From Sphingomonas cannabina (GTDB lineage: Bacteria; Pseudomonadota; Alphaproteobacteria; Sphingomonadales; Sphingomonadaceae), in contig NZ_CP090059.1 of NCBI RefSeq assembly GCF_021391395.1, forward strand, positions 2,217,001-2,281,000: 64,000 nt of DNA. Reading direction: 5' to 3'. Under the pieces are notes generated by a model that ran no database searches, was not told the DNA's origin, and saw only the letters and a program-made list of their open reading frames with translations. Each line of letters opens with the position of its first letter. The stretch's first letter is position 1. Position numbers and translations under genes: made by a program. Positions 48,083 through 57,485 of this stretch are shown piece by piece.

Positions 48083-49120
48083 ATGTATGACGATCATTAC
48101 GGATTGAGCGGGCGACCGTTCCAGCTGACGCCCGATCCGCGCTTCTGGTTCGACACGGCCACGCACCGCAAGGCGATGGCCTATCTCGGCTATGGCCTCA
48201 GCCAGGGCGAAGGCTTCATCGTCATCACCGGCGACATCGGTGCGGGCAAGACCACGCTGGTCGGCCACCTTATGGCGACGGTCGACCGCGAGCGGCTCAA
48301 CATCATCACCATCGTCTCGACCCAGATCGCGGCCGACGACCTGCTGCGCACCGTCGCCGCGGGGCTGCGCGTCGACGGCGCCGGCAAGAGCAAGGCGGAG
48401 TTGCTCTCGGCGATCGAGAAGGGGCTGCACGCGGCCGCCCGCGCCGGCCGGCGCACGCTGCTGATCGTCGACGAGGCGCAGGCGCTGCCGGTCGACAGCC
48501 TGGAGGAGCTCAGGATGCTCTCCAACTTCCAGGCGGGCGGGCATCCGCTGCTGCAGATCTTCCTGCTCGGCCAGCCCGAGTTCCGCGACCGGCTGCAGGA
48601 CCCGCGGCTGGAGCAGCTGCGCCAGCGGGTGATCGCGATGCATCACCTCGGCCCGATGGAAGCGGAAGAGGTCGAGCCCTACCTCAGCCACCGCCTGTCG
48701 GTGGTCGGCTGGAACGGCCGCCCGCGCTTCGAGCCCGAGGCGGTGGCGGCGATGTACCGCTGGTCGGACGGCGTCCCGCGCCGGCTGAACCAGCTCGCCA
48801 GCCGTATGTTGCTGTTCGGCGCGATCGAGAGTCTCGACAGCTTCTCGGCCGAAGACGTCGCCGACGTGATCGCCGATTTCGATCAGGACGCCGCCTCGCG
48901 CGCCGTCCGGCCGGACCCGATCGTCGCGGAGTCGATCCGCGCCGAGCCGCAGCCGGTGCAGCTGGCCGATGCCGCGATCGAGCGCCGGCTCGTAGAGCTG
49001 GAGAAGCGGCTGGAAGCGCAGGACGCCGCGCTGCGCCGCGTGCTGACGCTGCTGGTCGACTGGGTCGAAAGCGACGAGCGGCGGCCGGACGTGAGCCCAT
49101 TGTTCCAGCGGGCGGGGTGA
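48083..49120 (+). CDS. XrtA-system ATPase (ExeA-like AAA)
   Basis: 345 residues, TIGR03015 type. YGLSGRPFQLTPDPRF opens the protein as in ExeA/GspA ATPases; Walker A TGDIGAGKTTLV lies near 49-60, Walker B LLIVDEAQ near 131-138 and a sensor region LGQPEFRDRL near 170. The C-terminal tail (about 300-345) forms a short coiled coil (ERRLVELEKRLEAQDAAL). Probably energises assembly or secretion for the locus. Confidence 0.93.
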   Translation: MYDDHYGLSGRPFQLTPDPRFWFDTATHRKAMAYLGYGLSQGEGFIVITGDIGAGKTTLVGHLMATVDRERLNIITIVSTQIAADDLLRTVAAGLRVDGAGKSKAELLSAIEKGLHAAARAGRRTLLIVDEAQALPVDSLEELRMLSNFQAGGHPLLQIFLLGQPEFRDRLQDPRLEQLRQRVIAMHHLGPMEAEEVEPYLSHRLSVVGWNGRPRFEPEAVAAMYRWSDGVPRRLNQLASRMLLFGAIESLDSFSAEDVADVIADFDQDAASRAVRPDPIVAESIRAEPQPVQLADAAIERRLVELEKRLEAQDAALRRVLTLLVDWVESDERRPDVSPLFQRAG

Positions 49121-49127
49121 TCCCACC

Positions 49128-49970
49128 ATGCGCAACGCGCTCTCGGTCGACGTCGAGGAATGGTTCCAGGTCGGCGCTTTCGAGCGCACGATCGATCGCG
49201 CCGATTGGGAGCGTCTCGAATCGCGCGTGGTGGCGAACACGACCCGCGTGCTCGACCTGTTCGACGAAAGCGGGGCCAAGGCGACTTTCTTCACATTGGG
49301 CTGGGTGGCGGAGCGACATCCCCGGCTGATCCGCGACATCGTCGCACGCGGGCATGAGATCGCGAGCCATGGCTGGGGCCATGACCGCGTCTTCACCTTC
49401 ACGCCCGAGCAGTTCCGGGCCGACCTCGCCCGCGCCAGGGCGGCGCTGGAGGATGCGGGCGGGCAGGCCGTCAAAGGCTATCGCGCGCCGAGCTTCTCGA
49501 TCGACGCACGCACGCCCTGGGCACACCCGATCCTTGCCGAGGAGGGCTACACCTATTCGTCTAGCGTCGCGCCGATCCGGCACGACCATTATGGCTGGGG
49601 CGAATCGCCGATCGGTGCGCACCGGCCGGTCGCGGGCTCGGACTTCATCGAGCTACCGATCACGATGATACGCTTCGGCGGGCGAAGCGTGACCACCGGC
49701 GGCGGCTTCTTCCGCCTGCTGCCGCGCGTCCTGACCGATCGCGCGGTGGAGAGCGTCAACCGTCGTGCCGGGCGGCCCGGCGTCTTCTATTTCCATCCCT
49801 GGGAGATCGATCCCGATCAGCCACGTGTCAGAGGCGCGCCGCTCAAGTCGCGGCTGCGCCATTATGCGCGGCTGGGCGGCATGGCGGGCAAGCTGCGCCA
49901 CCTGCTGCGCCGCCATGAATGGGGTCGGGTCGACGGCGTCGTCGCGCGCGAGGCGGAGCGGATCGCGTGA
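49128..49970 (+). CDS. XrtA-system polysaccharide deacetylase
   Basis: 280 residues, NodB-fold deacetylase of TIGR03006. The catalytic Asp pair is in LSVDVEEWF at 5-13, the zinc ligands are in HEIASHGWGHD near 76-86 (HxxxH), YRAPSFS lies near 119, and FYFHPWEID near 222 supplies the catalytic His. No signal peptide is evident. It likely removes acetyl groups from polymer or lipid-linked precursor. Confidence 0.93.
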   Translation: MRNALSVDVEEWFQVGAFERTIDRADWERLESRVVANTTRVLDLFDESGAKATFFTLGWVAERHPRLIRDIVARGHEIASHGWGHDRVFTFTPEQFRADLARARAALEDAGGQAVKGYRAPSFSIDARTPWAHPILAEEGYTYSSSVAPIRHDHYGWGESPIGAHRPVAGSDFIELPITMIRFGGRSVTTGGGFFRLLPRVLTDRAVESVNRRAGRPGVFYFHPWEIDPDQPRVRGAPLKSRLRHYARLGGMAGKLRHLLRRHEWGRVDGVVAREAERIA

Positions 49971-51040
49971 CGCTACCGCTGCTAGACCGGCCGGTCGCCT
50001 GCCGTCTCGCCGACCTCGGCGATGGCGAGGAACGGGCGCGGATCGCGGCCTTCGTGGAGACGCATCCGCCGGGAACGCCGTTCCATCTCGCCGAGTGGAG
50101 TGTCGCGGTGGCGGATGGATGCGGGCAGGCGGCTCGCTATCTCGTCGCCGAGGGAGCCGACGGGGCCCTGCTCGGCGTGCTTCCGCTGACGTTGGTCCGG
50201 TCGCGGCTGTTCGGGACGGCGCTGGTTTCGGCCGGCTTCGGGGTGAGCGGAGGCGTGCTGTCCATCGATCGCGCGGCGACGCGGGCGCTGGCCGAGCAGG
50301 CCTGGGCGATCGCGGGGGAGGCGGGCGCCTCCAGCCTCGAGCTGCGCGGCGGCGAGGCGCCGAGCGATGCCTTCCACACCGATACCGATACCTATCTCGG
50401 CTTCGTCACAGATCTCGCGGCCGACGACGAGGCGCAGCTTGCCGCCATCCCGCGCAAGCAGCGCGCGGAGGTGCGCAAGTCGTTCGACAAGGGGCTGGAG
50501 ATCACCACCGGCTCAGGCAAGGCCGATCGCGATGCCCATTATCGCGTCTATGCGGCATCGGTCCGCAATCTCGGCACGCCGGTGTTCCCGAAGGCGCTTT
50601 TCGCGGCTGTCCTGCGCCACTTCGGCGACGCGGCGGATATCCTCACCGTCCGTCGAGAGGGCAAGCCGGTGGCAAGCGTGCTCAGCCTCTACTGGAACGG
50701 CACCGTCTATCCCTATTGGGGCGGCGGCACCGAGGCCGCACGTGCGCTGCGCGCCAACGATGCCATGTACTATGCGCTGATGAACCACGCCCGCCGCCGT
50801 GGCTGCCGGAGGTTCGACTTCGGCCGCTCCAAGGCGGGCACCGGCGCGGCGGCGTTCAAGCGCAACTGGGGTTTCGAGGGCGTGCCGCTCGCCTATCACG
50901 TCCGTACCGCGGACGGCGCGGCGCCGCGATCGGTCAATCCGCTCGATCCCAGATATGCGCGGCGCATCGTGCTGTGGAAGAAGCTGCCGCTGCCCGTCGC
51001 CAATCTGATCGGGCCGTTCATCGCGCGCGGGCTCGGTTGA
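49967..51040 (+). CDS. FemAB-like aminoacyl/acyltransferase, XrtA-associated
   Basis: 357 residues from a GTG overlapping the deacetylase stop. Double GNAT fold of the TIGR03019 family: FHLAEWSVAVADGCG near 45, KQRAEVRKSFDKGLE near 164, and FDFGRSKAGTGAAAFKRNWGF near 285-305. FemAB relatives transfer amino acids from charged tRNA to a cell-surface precursor; the role in this locus is inferred from its constant association with exosortase A. Confidence 0.9.
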   Translation: MTLPLLDRPVACRLADLGDGEERARIAAFVETHPPGTPFHLAEWSVAVADGCGQAARYLVAEGADGALLGVLPLTLVRSRLFGTALVSAGFGVSGGVLSIDRAATRALAEQAWAIAGEAGASSLELRGGEAPSDAFHTDTDTYLGFVTDLAADDEAQLAAIPRKQRAEVRKSFDKGLEITTGSGKADRDAHYRVYAASVRNLGTPVFPKALFAAVLRHFGDAADILTVRREGKPVASVLSLYWNGTVYPYWGGGTEAARALRANDAMYYALMNHARRRGCRRFDFGRSKAGTGAAAFKRNWGFEGVPLAYHVRTADGAAPRSVNPLDPRYARRIVLWKKLPLPVANLIGPFIARGLG

Positions 51041-51041
51041 G

Positions 51042-52256
51042 ATGGGCGACATATTGTTCCTCGCCCACCGCGTGCCGTTCCCGCCCGACCGCGGCGACAA
51101 GATCCGCGCCTATCACATCCTGAAGCACCTCGCGGCGCACAGGCGGGTGCATCTGGTCACCTTCGCCGAAAGCTCGCACGACATGAAGGCCAAGGGCGGG
51201 CTGGATCGGTTGACCGCCAACCGCTCGATCTTCTGGCGCTCCAAGACGCGGGCGCGAGCCGTGCTGGAGGCGCTGGTCTCCGGCCAGGCTGCGTCGGTCA
51301 CCGCTTTCCGCCATCCGATGGTGCCGGGCGCGGTGCGGGCGCTGCTCGCGCGTCATGCGATCGACACCATCTACGTCTTCTCGAGCCAGATGGCGCAGTA
51401 TCTGCCGCCGCCGAGCCCGCGCCGCCGCGTGGTGATGGACTTCGTCGACGTCGATTCGGCCAAGTTCGCCGATTATGCCAAGGGCGCGCGTTGGCCGATG
51501 AGCTGGCTCTATCGGCGCGAGGCGTCGGCGCTGCTCGCCCACGACCGCGCCGTCGCTACGCGCGCCGATCTCAGCCTGTTCGTGAGCGAGGCGGAAGCGG
51601 CGCTGTTCCGCGCCCGTACCGGTGCCGAGCGCGTCCATGCGGTCGAGAACGGCATCGATGCCGACCGGTTCGCTCCCGATGCGGATTTCCGTCGGATCGA
51701 ATCCCAGGGCCAACTCATCGTCTTCACTGGGCAGATGGATTATCCGCCCAATGTCGAGGCGGTGACCTGGTTCGCCCGCTCGGTGCTGCCGCACATCCGC
51801 CTGCGCCACCCCGATGCGCGCTTCGCGATCGTCGGCCGCAACCCGACCGCGGAGGTGGAGGCATTCGCGCGCGGCGAAGGCGTTATCGTCACCGGCGAAG
51901 TGCCCGACGTCCGCGGCTGGCTGGCCGCGGCGGCGGTGGTGGTGGCGCCGCTCAAGCTCGCGCGGGGGGTGCAGAACAAGGTGCTGGAGGCGATGGCGAT
52001 GGCGCGGCCGGTGGTCGTCTCGGGCGCGGCCGCCGAAGGGATCGATCATGACGGCACGATCTGCGTCGCCGATGACGTAGCGGGTATCGCGGATGCAGTG
52101 GTCGCGCTGCTCGACGATCCCGACCAGGCGGAGGAGCTGGGCCGCTCCGCCCGCGAGCAGGTGAAGCGGCGCTATGGCTGGGAGGCGCGGCTGGCGGTGC
52201 TCGACGAGCTGCTCGGCCTCACGCCGCGCAGGCAGCGACGGTCGGCGGCGGCGTGA
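51042..52256 (+). CDS. Glycosyltransferase, XrtA/EpsH1-associated (GT4-like)
   Basis: 404 residues, TIGR03087-type sugar transferase with GT-B fold. The N-terminal part has RVPFPPDRGDKIRAYHIL near 7-24; the donor-binding C-terminal part has FTGQMDYPPNVEA near 228, APLKLARGVQNKVLEAMAMARPVV near 305, and an EG pair (AAEGIDH) after it. It starts 2 bases after the FemAB stop. Builds part of the repeat unit; sugar unknown. Confidence 0.92.
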   Translation: MGDILFLAHRVPFPPDRGDKIRAYHILKHLAAHRRVHLVTFAESSHDMKAKGGLDRLTANRSIFWRSKTRARAVLEALVSGQAASVTAFRHPMVPGAVRALLARHAIDTIYVFSSQMAQYLPPPSPRRRVVMDFVDVDSAKFADYAKGARWPMSWLYRREASALLAHDRAVATRADLSLFVSEAEAALFRARTGAERVHAVENGIDADRFAPDADFRRIESQGQLIVFTGQMDYPPNVEAVTWFARSVLPHIRLRHPDARFAIVGRNPTAEVEAFARGEGVIVTGEVPDVRGWLAAAAVVVAPLKLARGVQNKVLEAMAMARPVVVSGAAAEGIDHDGTICVADDVAGIADAVVALLDDPDQAEELGRSAREQVKRRYGWEARLAVLDELLGLTPRRQRRSAAA

Positions 52257-53779
52257 CGCTGGTTTACCCCAGGAGCGCGTTCGCGGCGGCTATGCCCGCC
52301 GCCTGGCGGACGCCACTCGTCTTGCTTGCGGGCGCATGGGCGGCACTGCTCATATTGTTCCACAGCGATGTCGCGGACCTTGCCGGCATCTATTGGAACA
52401 GCACCACCTTCGGCCATTGCCTGTTCGTTCCGCCGGTGATCGCCTGGCTGGTATGGCAGCGCCGGCGCGAGCTCGCGCTGCTCAAGCCCGAGGCGTGGTG
52501 GGGCGGGCAGGCGATCGTCGTGGCGGGTGCCGTCGCCTGGTTCCTGGGAGATGCGGCGGGCGTCGCCTTCGCACGGCACCTCGGTCTCATAGTGATGATG
52601 CAGGGCGCGGTCGTTGCGATCCTCGGATGGGGCATCGCGCGAGGGCTGTTGTTCCCGCTCGCATATATGATGTTCCTCGTCCCCTTCGGCGAGGCGCTGG
52701 AAAGCCCGCTCCAGACCGTCACCGTCGCGATCACCATGCCCTTGCTCCACCTCTTCGCCGTGCCGGCGAGCGTCGACGGAGTGCTGATCACCATCCCCAA
52801 CGGCTATTTCGAGGTGGCCGAGGCCTGCTCGGGCGCCAAGTTCGTGATCGCGATGGTGGCCTACGGCGCGCTGGTGGCGAACGTCTGCTACGTCTCGTGG
52901 CGCCGGCGCATCGCCTTCTTTGCGATGGCGTTGGTCGTCCCGGTGATCGCCAATGGTCTGCGTGCATTCGGCACCATCTATGCCGCGCATCTCACCTCGA
53001 TGGAGGCGGCGACCGGGTTCGACCATATCGTCTACGGTTGGGTGTTCTTCGGGTTGGTGATGGCGGCGGTGCTGGCGATCGGCTGGCGCTGGTTCGACCG
53101 CGATCCGGATGCGTCCTGGTTCGATCCCGCCAAGCTGGCCGGGCCGGCGCGCGGGCAGTCGGATCCCTGGACGGCGGCCGGTGCCGCGATCGCGCTGGCG
53201 ACGCTCGCCTATGCCGGCGGCGCCGTCGTAGTCGGCCGCAGCGATGCGCTGCCGGCGCAGCTCGCGCTACCGGAAGTGCCGGGCTGGCATCGCGTGCCGC
53301 TCAGCACGGCGGCGCCCTGGACGCCCTATTATCCGACCGCCGACCATGGCCTGATCGGCCGTTATCAGGATGCCGCCGGGCACCGCGTCGACCTTGCCGT
53401 CGTGGTCTATGCCGGCCAGCGCGAGGGGCATGAGCTGGTGAGCTTCGGTCAGGGCGTGCTGCGCGAGAACGATCGCTGGGTGCGGATCGAGGACCTGCCC
53501 GCGCTGGCCGGCGGCTCGGTCCAGCGCATCACCGCGCCGGGACCAGTGGAACGCGAGGTCGCGACTTGGTACCGGGTCGCCGGCATGACGACCTCCGATC
53601 CCGGCCAGGTGAAGCTGGCGACCCTCAAGGCGAAGCTGCTGGGCGGACCCCAGTGCGCCGTGGCGATCCATCTCTCGGCCGAACGCGCCGACGGCGATGC
53701 GCGGGCGGCGATGGCCGCCTTCCTCGCCGCGGCGGGACCGGTCGACCGGCTCGCCGACCGCATCGCTGCGGGACGCTGA
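52253..53779 (+). CDS. xrtA: Exosortase A fused to EpsI domain
   Basis: 508 residues from a GTG within the preceding stop. Residues 1-285 are the polytopic transpeptidase with the catalytic triad Cys192 (EACSGAKF), Arg237 (NGLRAFG) and His258 (FDHIVYGW). About 295-508 form a periplasmic EpsI/DUF3485 domain (PGWHRVPLSTAAPW, WYRVAGM). Exosortase A cleaves C-terminal PEP-CTERM tails; EpsI is associated with polysaccharide export. The fused form is known among alphaproteobacteria. Confidence 0.94.
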   Translation: MTLVYPRSAFAAAMPAAWRTPLVLLAGAWAALLILFHSDVADLAGIYWNSTTFGHCLFVPPVIAWLVWQRRRELALLKPEAWWGGQAIVVAGAVAWFLGDAAGVAFARHLGLIVMMQGAVVAILGWGIARGLLFPLAYMMFLVPFGEALESPLQTVTVAITMPLLHLFAVPASVDGVLITIPNGYFEVAEACSGAKFVIAMVAYGALVANVCYVSWRRRIAFFAMALVVPVIANGLRAFGTIYAAHLTSMEAATGFDHIVYGWVFFGLVMAAVLAIGWRWFDRDPDASWFDPAKLAGPARGQSDPWTAAGAAIALATLAYAGGAVVVGRSDALPAQLALPEVPGWHRVPLSTAAPWTPYYPTADHGLIGRYQDAAGHRVDLAVVVYAGQREGHELVSFGQGVLRENDRWVRIEDLPALAGGSVQRITAPGPVEREVATWYRVAGMTTSDPGQVKLATLKAKLLGGPQCAVAIHLSAERADGDARAAMAAFLAAAGPVDRLADRIAAGR

Positions 53780-53782
53780 GCC

Positions 53783-55666
53783 ATGTGCGGGATCGCGGGG
53801 ATTTTCTACCCCGCCGTCGCCAAGCCGGTCGATCCTGCGCGCATCGCCGCGATGACCGACGCGCAGGCGCACCGCGGGCCCGACGGCCGCGGCGTGTGGA
53901 CCGCGCCGGGGGTGGGGCTCGGCCATCGCATCCTCGCGATCATCGACGTCGGCGGATCGCCGCAGCCGATGCACGCCGGGCCGCTCTCGATCACTTACAA
54001 CGGCGAGATCTACAATTTCGCCGAGCTGCGCGCCGAGCTGGAGGCGAAAGGTGTCCGCTTCGCCACGCATGGCGATACCGAGGTGATTCTCCACGGCTGG
54101 CGCGCCTGGGGGCCGGGGCTGCTCGACCGGCTCGTCGGCATGTTCGCCTTCGCCATCCACGATGCCGAGGCGCAGACGCTGGTGCTCGCCCGCGACCGGT
54201 TGGGCGTGAAGCCGCTCCACTATGTCGAGCTGTCGGACGGTGGGGTCGCTTTCGCTTCTGAACTCAAGGGGTTGCTTGCCCATCCTCTGCTTCGGCGCGA
54301 GGTCGATCCGCGCGCGGTCGAGGATTTCATGGCGCTCGGCTATATCCCCGATCATGCGAGCTTCGTCGCCGGCGTGCGCAAGCTCCCCGTAGGTAGCTTC
54401 CTGCGGCTCGAACGCGGCAGGCCGGTGGGTGCGCCGCAGCGCTATTGGGACGTCGATTTCTCCAAACGTGCCAAAGGGTCAGCCCGAGACCTTGAGGCCG
54501 AGTTGCTGGAACGGATGCGCCATGCGGTGACATCGCGCATGGTCGCCGACGTGCCGCTCGGCGCCTTCCTGTCGGGCGGGGTCGACAGCTCGGCCGTGGT
54601 CGCGCTGATGGCCGAGGCGAGCCCGAAGGCGGTCAAGACCTGCTCGATCGGCTTCGACGAGGCCGACCATGACGAGACCCGCTATGCTCGCTTGGTCGCC
54701 GAGCGTTTCAAGACCGAGCATCGCACCCGTGTCGTCGCGTCGGACGATTTCGCGCTGATCGACCGGCTGGTCGAGGCGTTTGACGAACCCTTTGCCGATG
54801 CCTCGGCGCTCGCCACCTATCGCGTTTCCGAGCTGGCGCGCGAGACGGTGACGGTGGCGCTGTCCGGCGACGGGGCCGACGAGGCGTTCGCCGGCTATCG
54901 CCGCTATCGTTTCCATGCCGCCGAGGAGCGGGTGAGGGGGCTGCTCCCCGCGGGCACGCGTGCCGGGTTGTTCGGCACGCTCGGCCGGCTCTATCCCAAG
55001 GCCGACTGGGCGCCGCGGCCGCTCAGGGCGAAGACGACCCTGCTCGCGCTCGCGGAGGATGGTGCTGCCGCCTATGCCCGCGCCGTCGGCGTCACCACGC
55101 CCGAGACGCGTGACCGCCTCTACACCGATGCGTTCCGCCGCACGCTCGCCGGCCATCGCGGCGAGGATGCGATGATCGGGACGATGCGCGGGGCACCGGC
55201 GCGGACCGGACTCGATGCCGCCCAATATGCCGACATCCATCACTGGCTCCCCGGCGACATCCTCGCCAAGGTCGACCGCACCAGCATGGCGGTGAGCCTG
55301 GAGGCGCGCGAGCCGCTGCTCGACCATCGACTAATCGAGTTCGCGGCGACGTTGCCGCCCCCGCTCCGCATCCGCGCGGGGCAGGGGAAGTGGCTGATGA
55401 AGAAGGCGCTGGAACCCTATCTGCCGAAGGACATCCTCTACCGGCCGAAGATGGGGTTCGTGACCCCGGTCAGCGCCTGGTTCCGCAAGGACCTGGCCGA
55501 GGAGGCGGCGATGCTCGCGCGTTCGCGGGTGCTGGCGCCGTGGTTCGAGCGAGCCGCGTTGGAGCGGCTCGCCGAGGACCATCGCGCCGGCCGTGCGGAG
55601 CACGGCCGGACGCTGTGGCAGCTGATGATGCTGGATCGCAGCCTGTCGCGCGTGCTTGGAGTCTAG
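53783..55666 (+). CDS. XrtA-system amidotransferase (asparagine synthase-like)
   Basis: 627 residues, TIGR03108. The glutaminase domain starts with the nucleophile Cys2 (MCGIAGIF) and includes RGPDGRG and YNGEIYNF; the synthetase domain has the ATP pyrophosphatase loop FLSGGVDSSAVV near 261-272 and SGDGADEAFAGYRRY near 365. It would amidate a sugar acid or similar group in the polymer, not necessarily make asparagine. Last gene of the rightward run, 3 bases after xrtA. Confidence 0.93.
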   Translation: MCGIAGIFYPAVAKPVDPARIAAMTDAQAHRGPDGRGVWTAPGVGLGHRILAIIDVGGSPQPMHAGPLSITYNGEIYNFAELRAELEAKGVRFATHGDTEVILHGWRAWGPGLLDRLVGMFAFAIHDAEAQTLVLARDRLGVKPLHYVELSDGGVAFASELKGLLAHPLLRREVDPRAVEDFMALGYIPDHASFVAGVRKLPVGSFLRLERGRPVGAPQRYWDVDFSKRAKGSARDLEAELLERMRHAVTSRMVADVPLGAFLSGGVDSSAVVALMAEASPKAVKTCSIGFDEADHDETRYARLVAERFKTEHRTRVVASDDFALIDRLVEAFDEPFADASALATYRVSELARETVTVALSGDGADEAFAGYRRYRFHAAEERVRGLLPAGTRAGLFGTLGRLYPKADWAPRPLRAKTTLLALAEDGAAAYARAVGVTTPETRDRLYTDAFRRTLAGHRGEDAMIGTMRGAPARTGLDAAQYADIHHWLPGDILAKVDRTSMAVSLEAREPLLDHRLIEFAATLPPPLRIRAGQGKWLMKKALEPYLPKDILYRPKMGFVTPVSAWFRKDLAEEAAMLARSRVLAPWFERAALERLAEDHRAGRAEHGRTLWQLMMLDRSLSRVLGV

Positions 55667-55692
55667 AATTTGCTCCATCGGGCTTGAAGCAG

Positions 55693-55764
55693 CTGTTCCC
55701 GGCGAAGGCCGGGGCCCAGTTGCGAGCCGTTCGAGACTGGGCCCCGGCCTTCGCCGGGGAACAG
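55693..55764. repeat. REP-like inverted repeat between convergent genes
   Basis: Arms CTGTTCCCGGCGAAGGCCGG and reverse complement, about 28 bases each, around a 15-base spacer. A long hairpin that could end transcription from both sides of the gap after the amidotransferase gene. Confidence 0.8.
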
Positions 55765-55796
55765 ATTCAAACTAGCTGAACCTGACTTTCATACCC

Positions 55797-55853
55797 CGTT
55801 CGTCCCGAGCGAGGTCGAGGGACACAGTGTCTCGACTTCGCTCGACACGAACG
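55797..55853. repeat. Second inverted repeat, different family
   Basis: CGTTCGTCCCGAGCGAGGTC pairs imperfectly with its counterpart ending CTCGACACGAACG. The sequence is unlike the CCTCCCC palindromes, so it represents another repeat class next to the MAPEG stop. Confidence 0.65.
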
Positions 55854-55857
55854 AGGG

Positions 55858-56283
55858 TCAGAATACCGCGATTGCCGCATGCAGCGTCAGCGCCACCAGC
55901 AGCAGCGTCGAGAGCATGAACACCGCGAACCTCGGCGCGACGCGGTTGACGGTCGCCTGGATGAGGCTGTGGACGATGCGCAGGCCGACATAGCCCCAGG
56001 CGATCCACGCATTGACGCCGTTGCCGCCCCCCGTCACCGCCAGCGTCAGCGCGACGGCGTAGAAGATCGTCGGCTGCTCCATCAGATGGTTGTAGTTGTG
56101 CGACGGCCATTGCGCCTTGGGCGGCAGCACGCGATCGGCGTCCGATCCCTTGCCGCCGACCAGCTTGGTGATATCGATGCCGGCCGCGCGCATCGCCGGC
56201 ATCCGGACGGCCATCATCCATAGCCACATCACGAGTGTCCAGGCGATCAGGACGACGACCGGCTTCAGGATTTCAGCGTGCAT
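55858..56283 (-). CDS. MAPEG-family membrane protein
   Basis: 141 residues with four predicted membrane helices (about 6-28, 68-86, 92-112 and 117-139). QWPSHNYNHLMEQPTIFYA is the family's signature loop between helices 1 and 2. Eukaryotic relatives are glutathione-dependent eicosanoid or detoxification enzymes; bacterial functions are mostly unknown. Its ribosome site (GGGGAGG) lies inside the 3' arm of the hairpin that ends the speY message. Confidence 0.85.
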   Translation of the reverse strand: MHAEILKPVVVLIAWTLVMWLWMMAVRMPAMRAAGIDITKLVGGKGSDADRVLPPKAQWPSHNYNHLMEQPTIFYAVALTLAVTGGGNGVNAWIAWGYVGLRIVHSLIQATVNRVAPRFAVFMLSTLLLVALTLHAAIAVF

Positions 56284-56319
56284 GAAAAAGCCTCCCCCAG
56301 ATTGTCTCCGGGGGAGGCT
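56284..56319 (-). terminator. Rho-independent terminator of speY overlapping the MAPEG leader
   Basis: On the minus strand AGCCTCCCCC and GGGGGAGGCT form a perfect 10-bp stem with an 11-base loop and are followed by five T. The T-run ends one base before the MAPEG ATG, so the same bases serve as terminator stem and ribosome site. Confidence 0.8.
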
Positions 56320-56345
56320 GCCTCAGTCAGTTGCGATGTGCAACC

Positions 56346-57425
56346 TCAGGCGAAGAGCTTCGCCCAGCGGCGCTTCTCGCGGTCCTTCCACAGGCCGCGG
56401 TGATAGGCGTCGCTGGCGAGCAGCGGCATCACGCTGCCCGCCTCGGCGAACACCATCTGCTCGATGCCCGTGTTGACCTTGCCCCAGCTCGCCGCCTCCT
56501 GGAGGGTCGAGGACGAGCAGGCGCCGTCGCGGACGTCGGCGACGGTGATCTGGACGGCGTATTTGTGCACCTCGACGTCCTCGTGGCCGAGGATCTCGGC
56601 GCAAACGACCGTGTCCTGAATGAAGTTCTTGGGCACGCCGCCGCCGATCATGAGGAGGCCGGTGGTGCCCGCCTCGATCTTGATCTGCGTGAGCTCGCGG
56701 AAGTCGGCGACCGCATCGATCATGAGATAGGGCTTGCCCGCCTTCATCTGGTCGACCTGGTGCTTGACCAGGCCGAAACCGGCCGACGAGTCCACGAACG
56801 CCGGGCAGAAGATCGGCACGTCATGCTCATAGGCGAGCTTGACCAGGCTGTTCTCCTTCTTGCCGTGCTCCGACAGGTAACGGCCCATCTCGCGGATGAA
56901 GGCGCGGCTCGAATAGGCCCTGGGCTCCAGCTCGTTCGCGATCTTGTTGATCGTGAAGTCGCAGTCCTGGAGCTGCTCCTCGTCGATATAGGTGTCGTAG
57001 ATGCGATCGATGTAGAGCGAGCGCAGCGTGTCGTCGTCCGGCACCTCGAGCGCCTGATAGTGCTTGTGGCCCAGCCCCTCGAAGAAATCCATGTCGACGA
57101 TGGTCGCGCCGGTCGCGACGATGCCGTCGACCATGTTGTTGCGCACCAGCTCGGCATAGAGGTCCATGCAGCCGCCGGCCGAGGTCGAACCTGCGATCAC
57201 CAGGAAGATGGTGCAGTCCTTGTCGGCCAGCATCTGGTTGTAGATCTTGGTCGCGCGACCGAGGTCGCGGCTGGTGAAGCTCATGTCGGCCATCGCGTCG
57301 ACGATCGGGCGCGCGTCGAAGCTCTTGATGTCGATATGCTTGACCTGCTTCGACAAGAGCTCGGCCTTGCGGGTATCGTTGATCGGGCCCTGCGCGGCCG
57401 CGGTCTTGGTGAGGGTGTCGGTCAC
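56346..57425 (-). CDS. speY: Deoxyhypusine synthase-like protein, probable homospermidine synthase
   Basis: 359 residues from GTG 57425 with a strong ribosome site (AGGAG). Deoxyhypusine-synthase fold: VIAGSTSAGGCMDLY near 77-90, the MIGGGVPKNFIQD NAD-binding segment near 259-271, and the catalytic lysine Lys316 in EAASWGKVNTG. Bacteria lack the eIF5A target of true deoxyhypusine synthases, and bacterial homologues (SpeY) make homospermidine from spermidine or putrescine donors. The ornithine decarboxylase gene just upstream on the same strand supports a polyamine role. Confidence 0.88.
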   Translation of the reverse strand: MTDTLTKTAAAQGPINDTRKAELLSKQVKHIDIKSFDARPIVDAMADMSFTSRDLGRATKIYNQMLADKDCTIFLVIAGSTSAGGCMDLYAELVRNNMVDGIVATGATIVDMDFFEGLGHKHYQALEVPDDDTLRSLYIDRIYDTYIDEEQLQDCDFTINKIANELEPRAYSSRAFIREMGRYLSEHGKKENSLVKLAYEHDVPIFCPAFVDSSAGFGLVKHQVDQMKAGKPYLMIDAVADFRELTQIKIEAGTTGLLMIGGGVPKNFIQDTVVCAEILGHEDVEVHKYAVQITVADVRDGACSSSTLQEAASWGKVNTGIEQMVFAEAGSVMPLLASDAYHRGLWKDREKRRWAKLFA

Positions 57426-57485
57426 AAGGTTTCTCCTGTTACAAACACCGCAGTCGTTCATGGGGACGCGGAAACCCGTAAAGGA

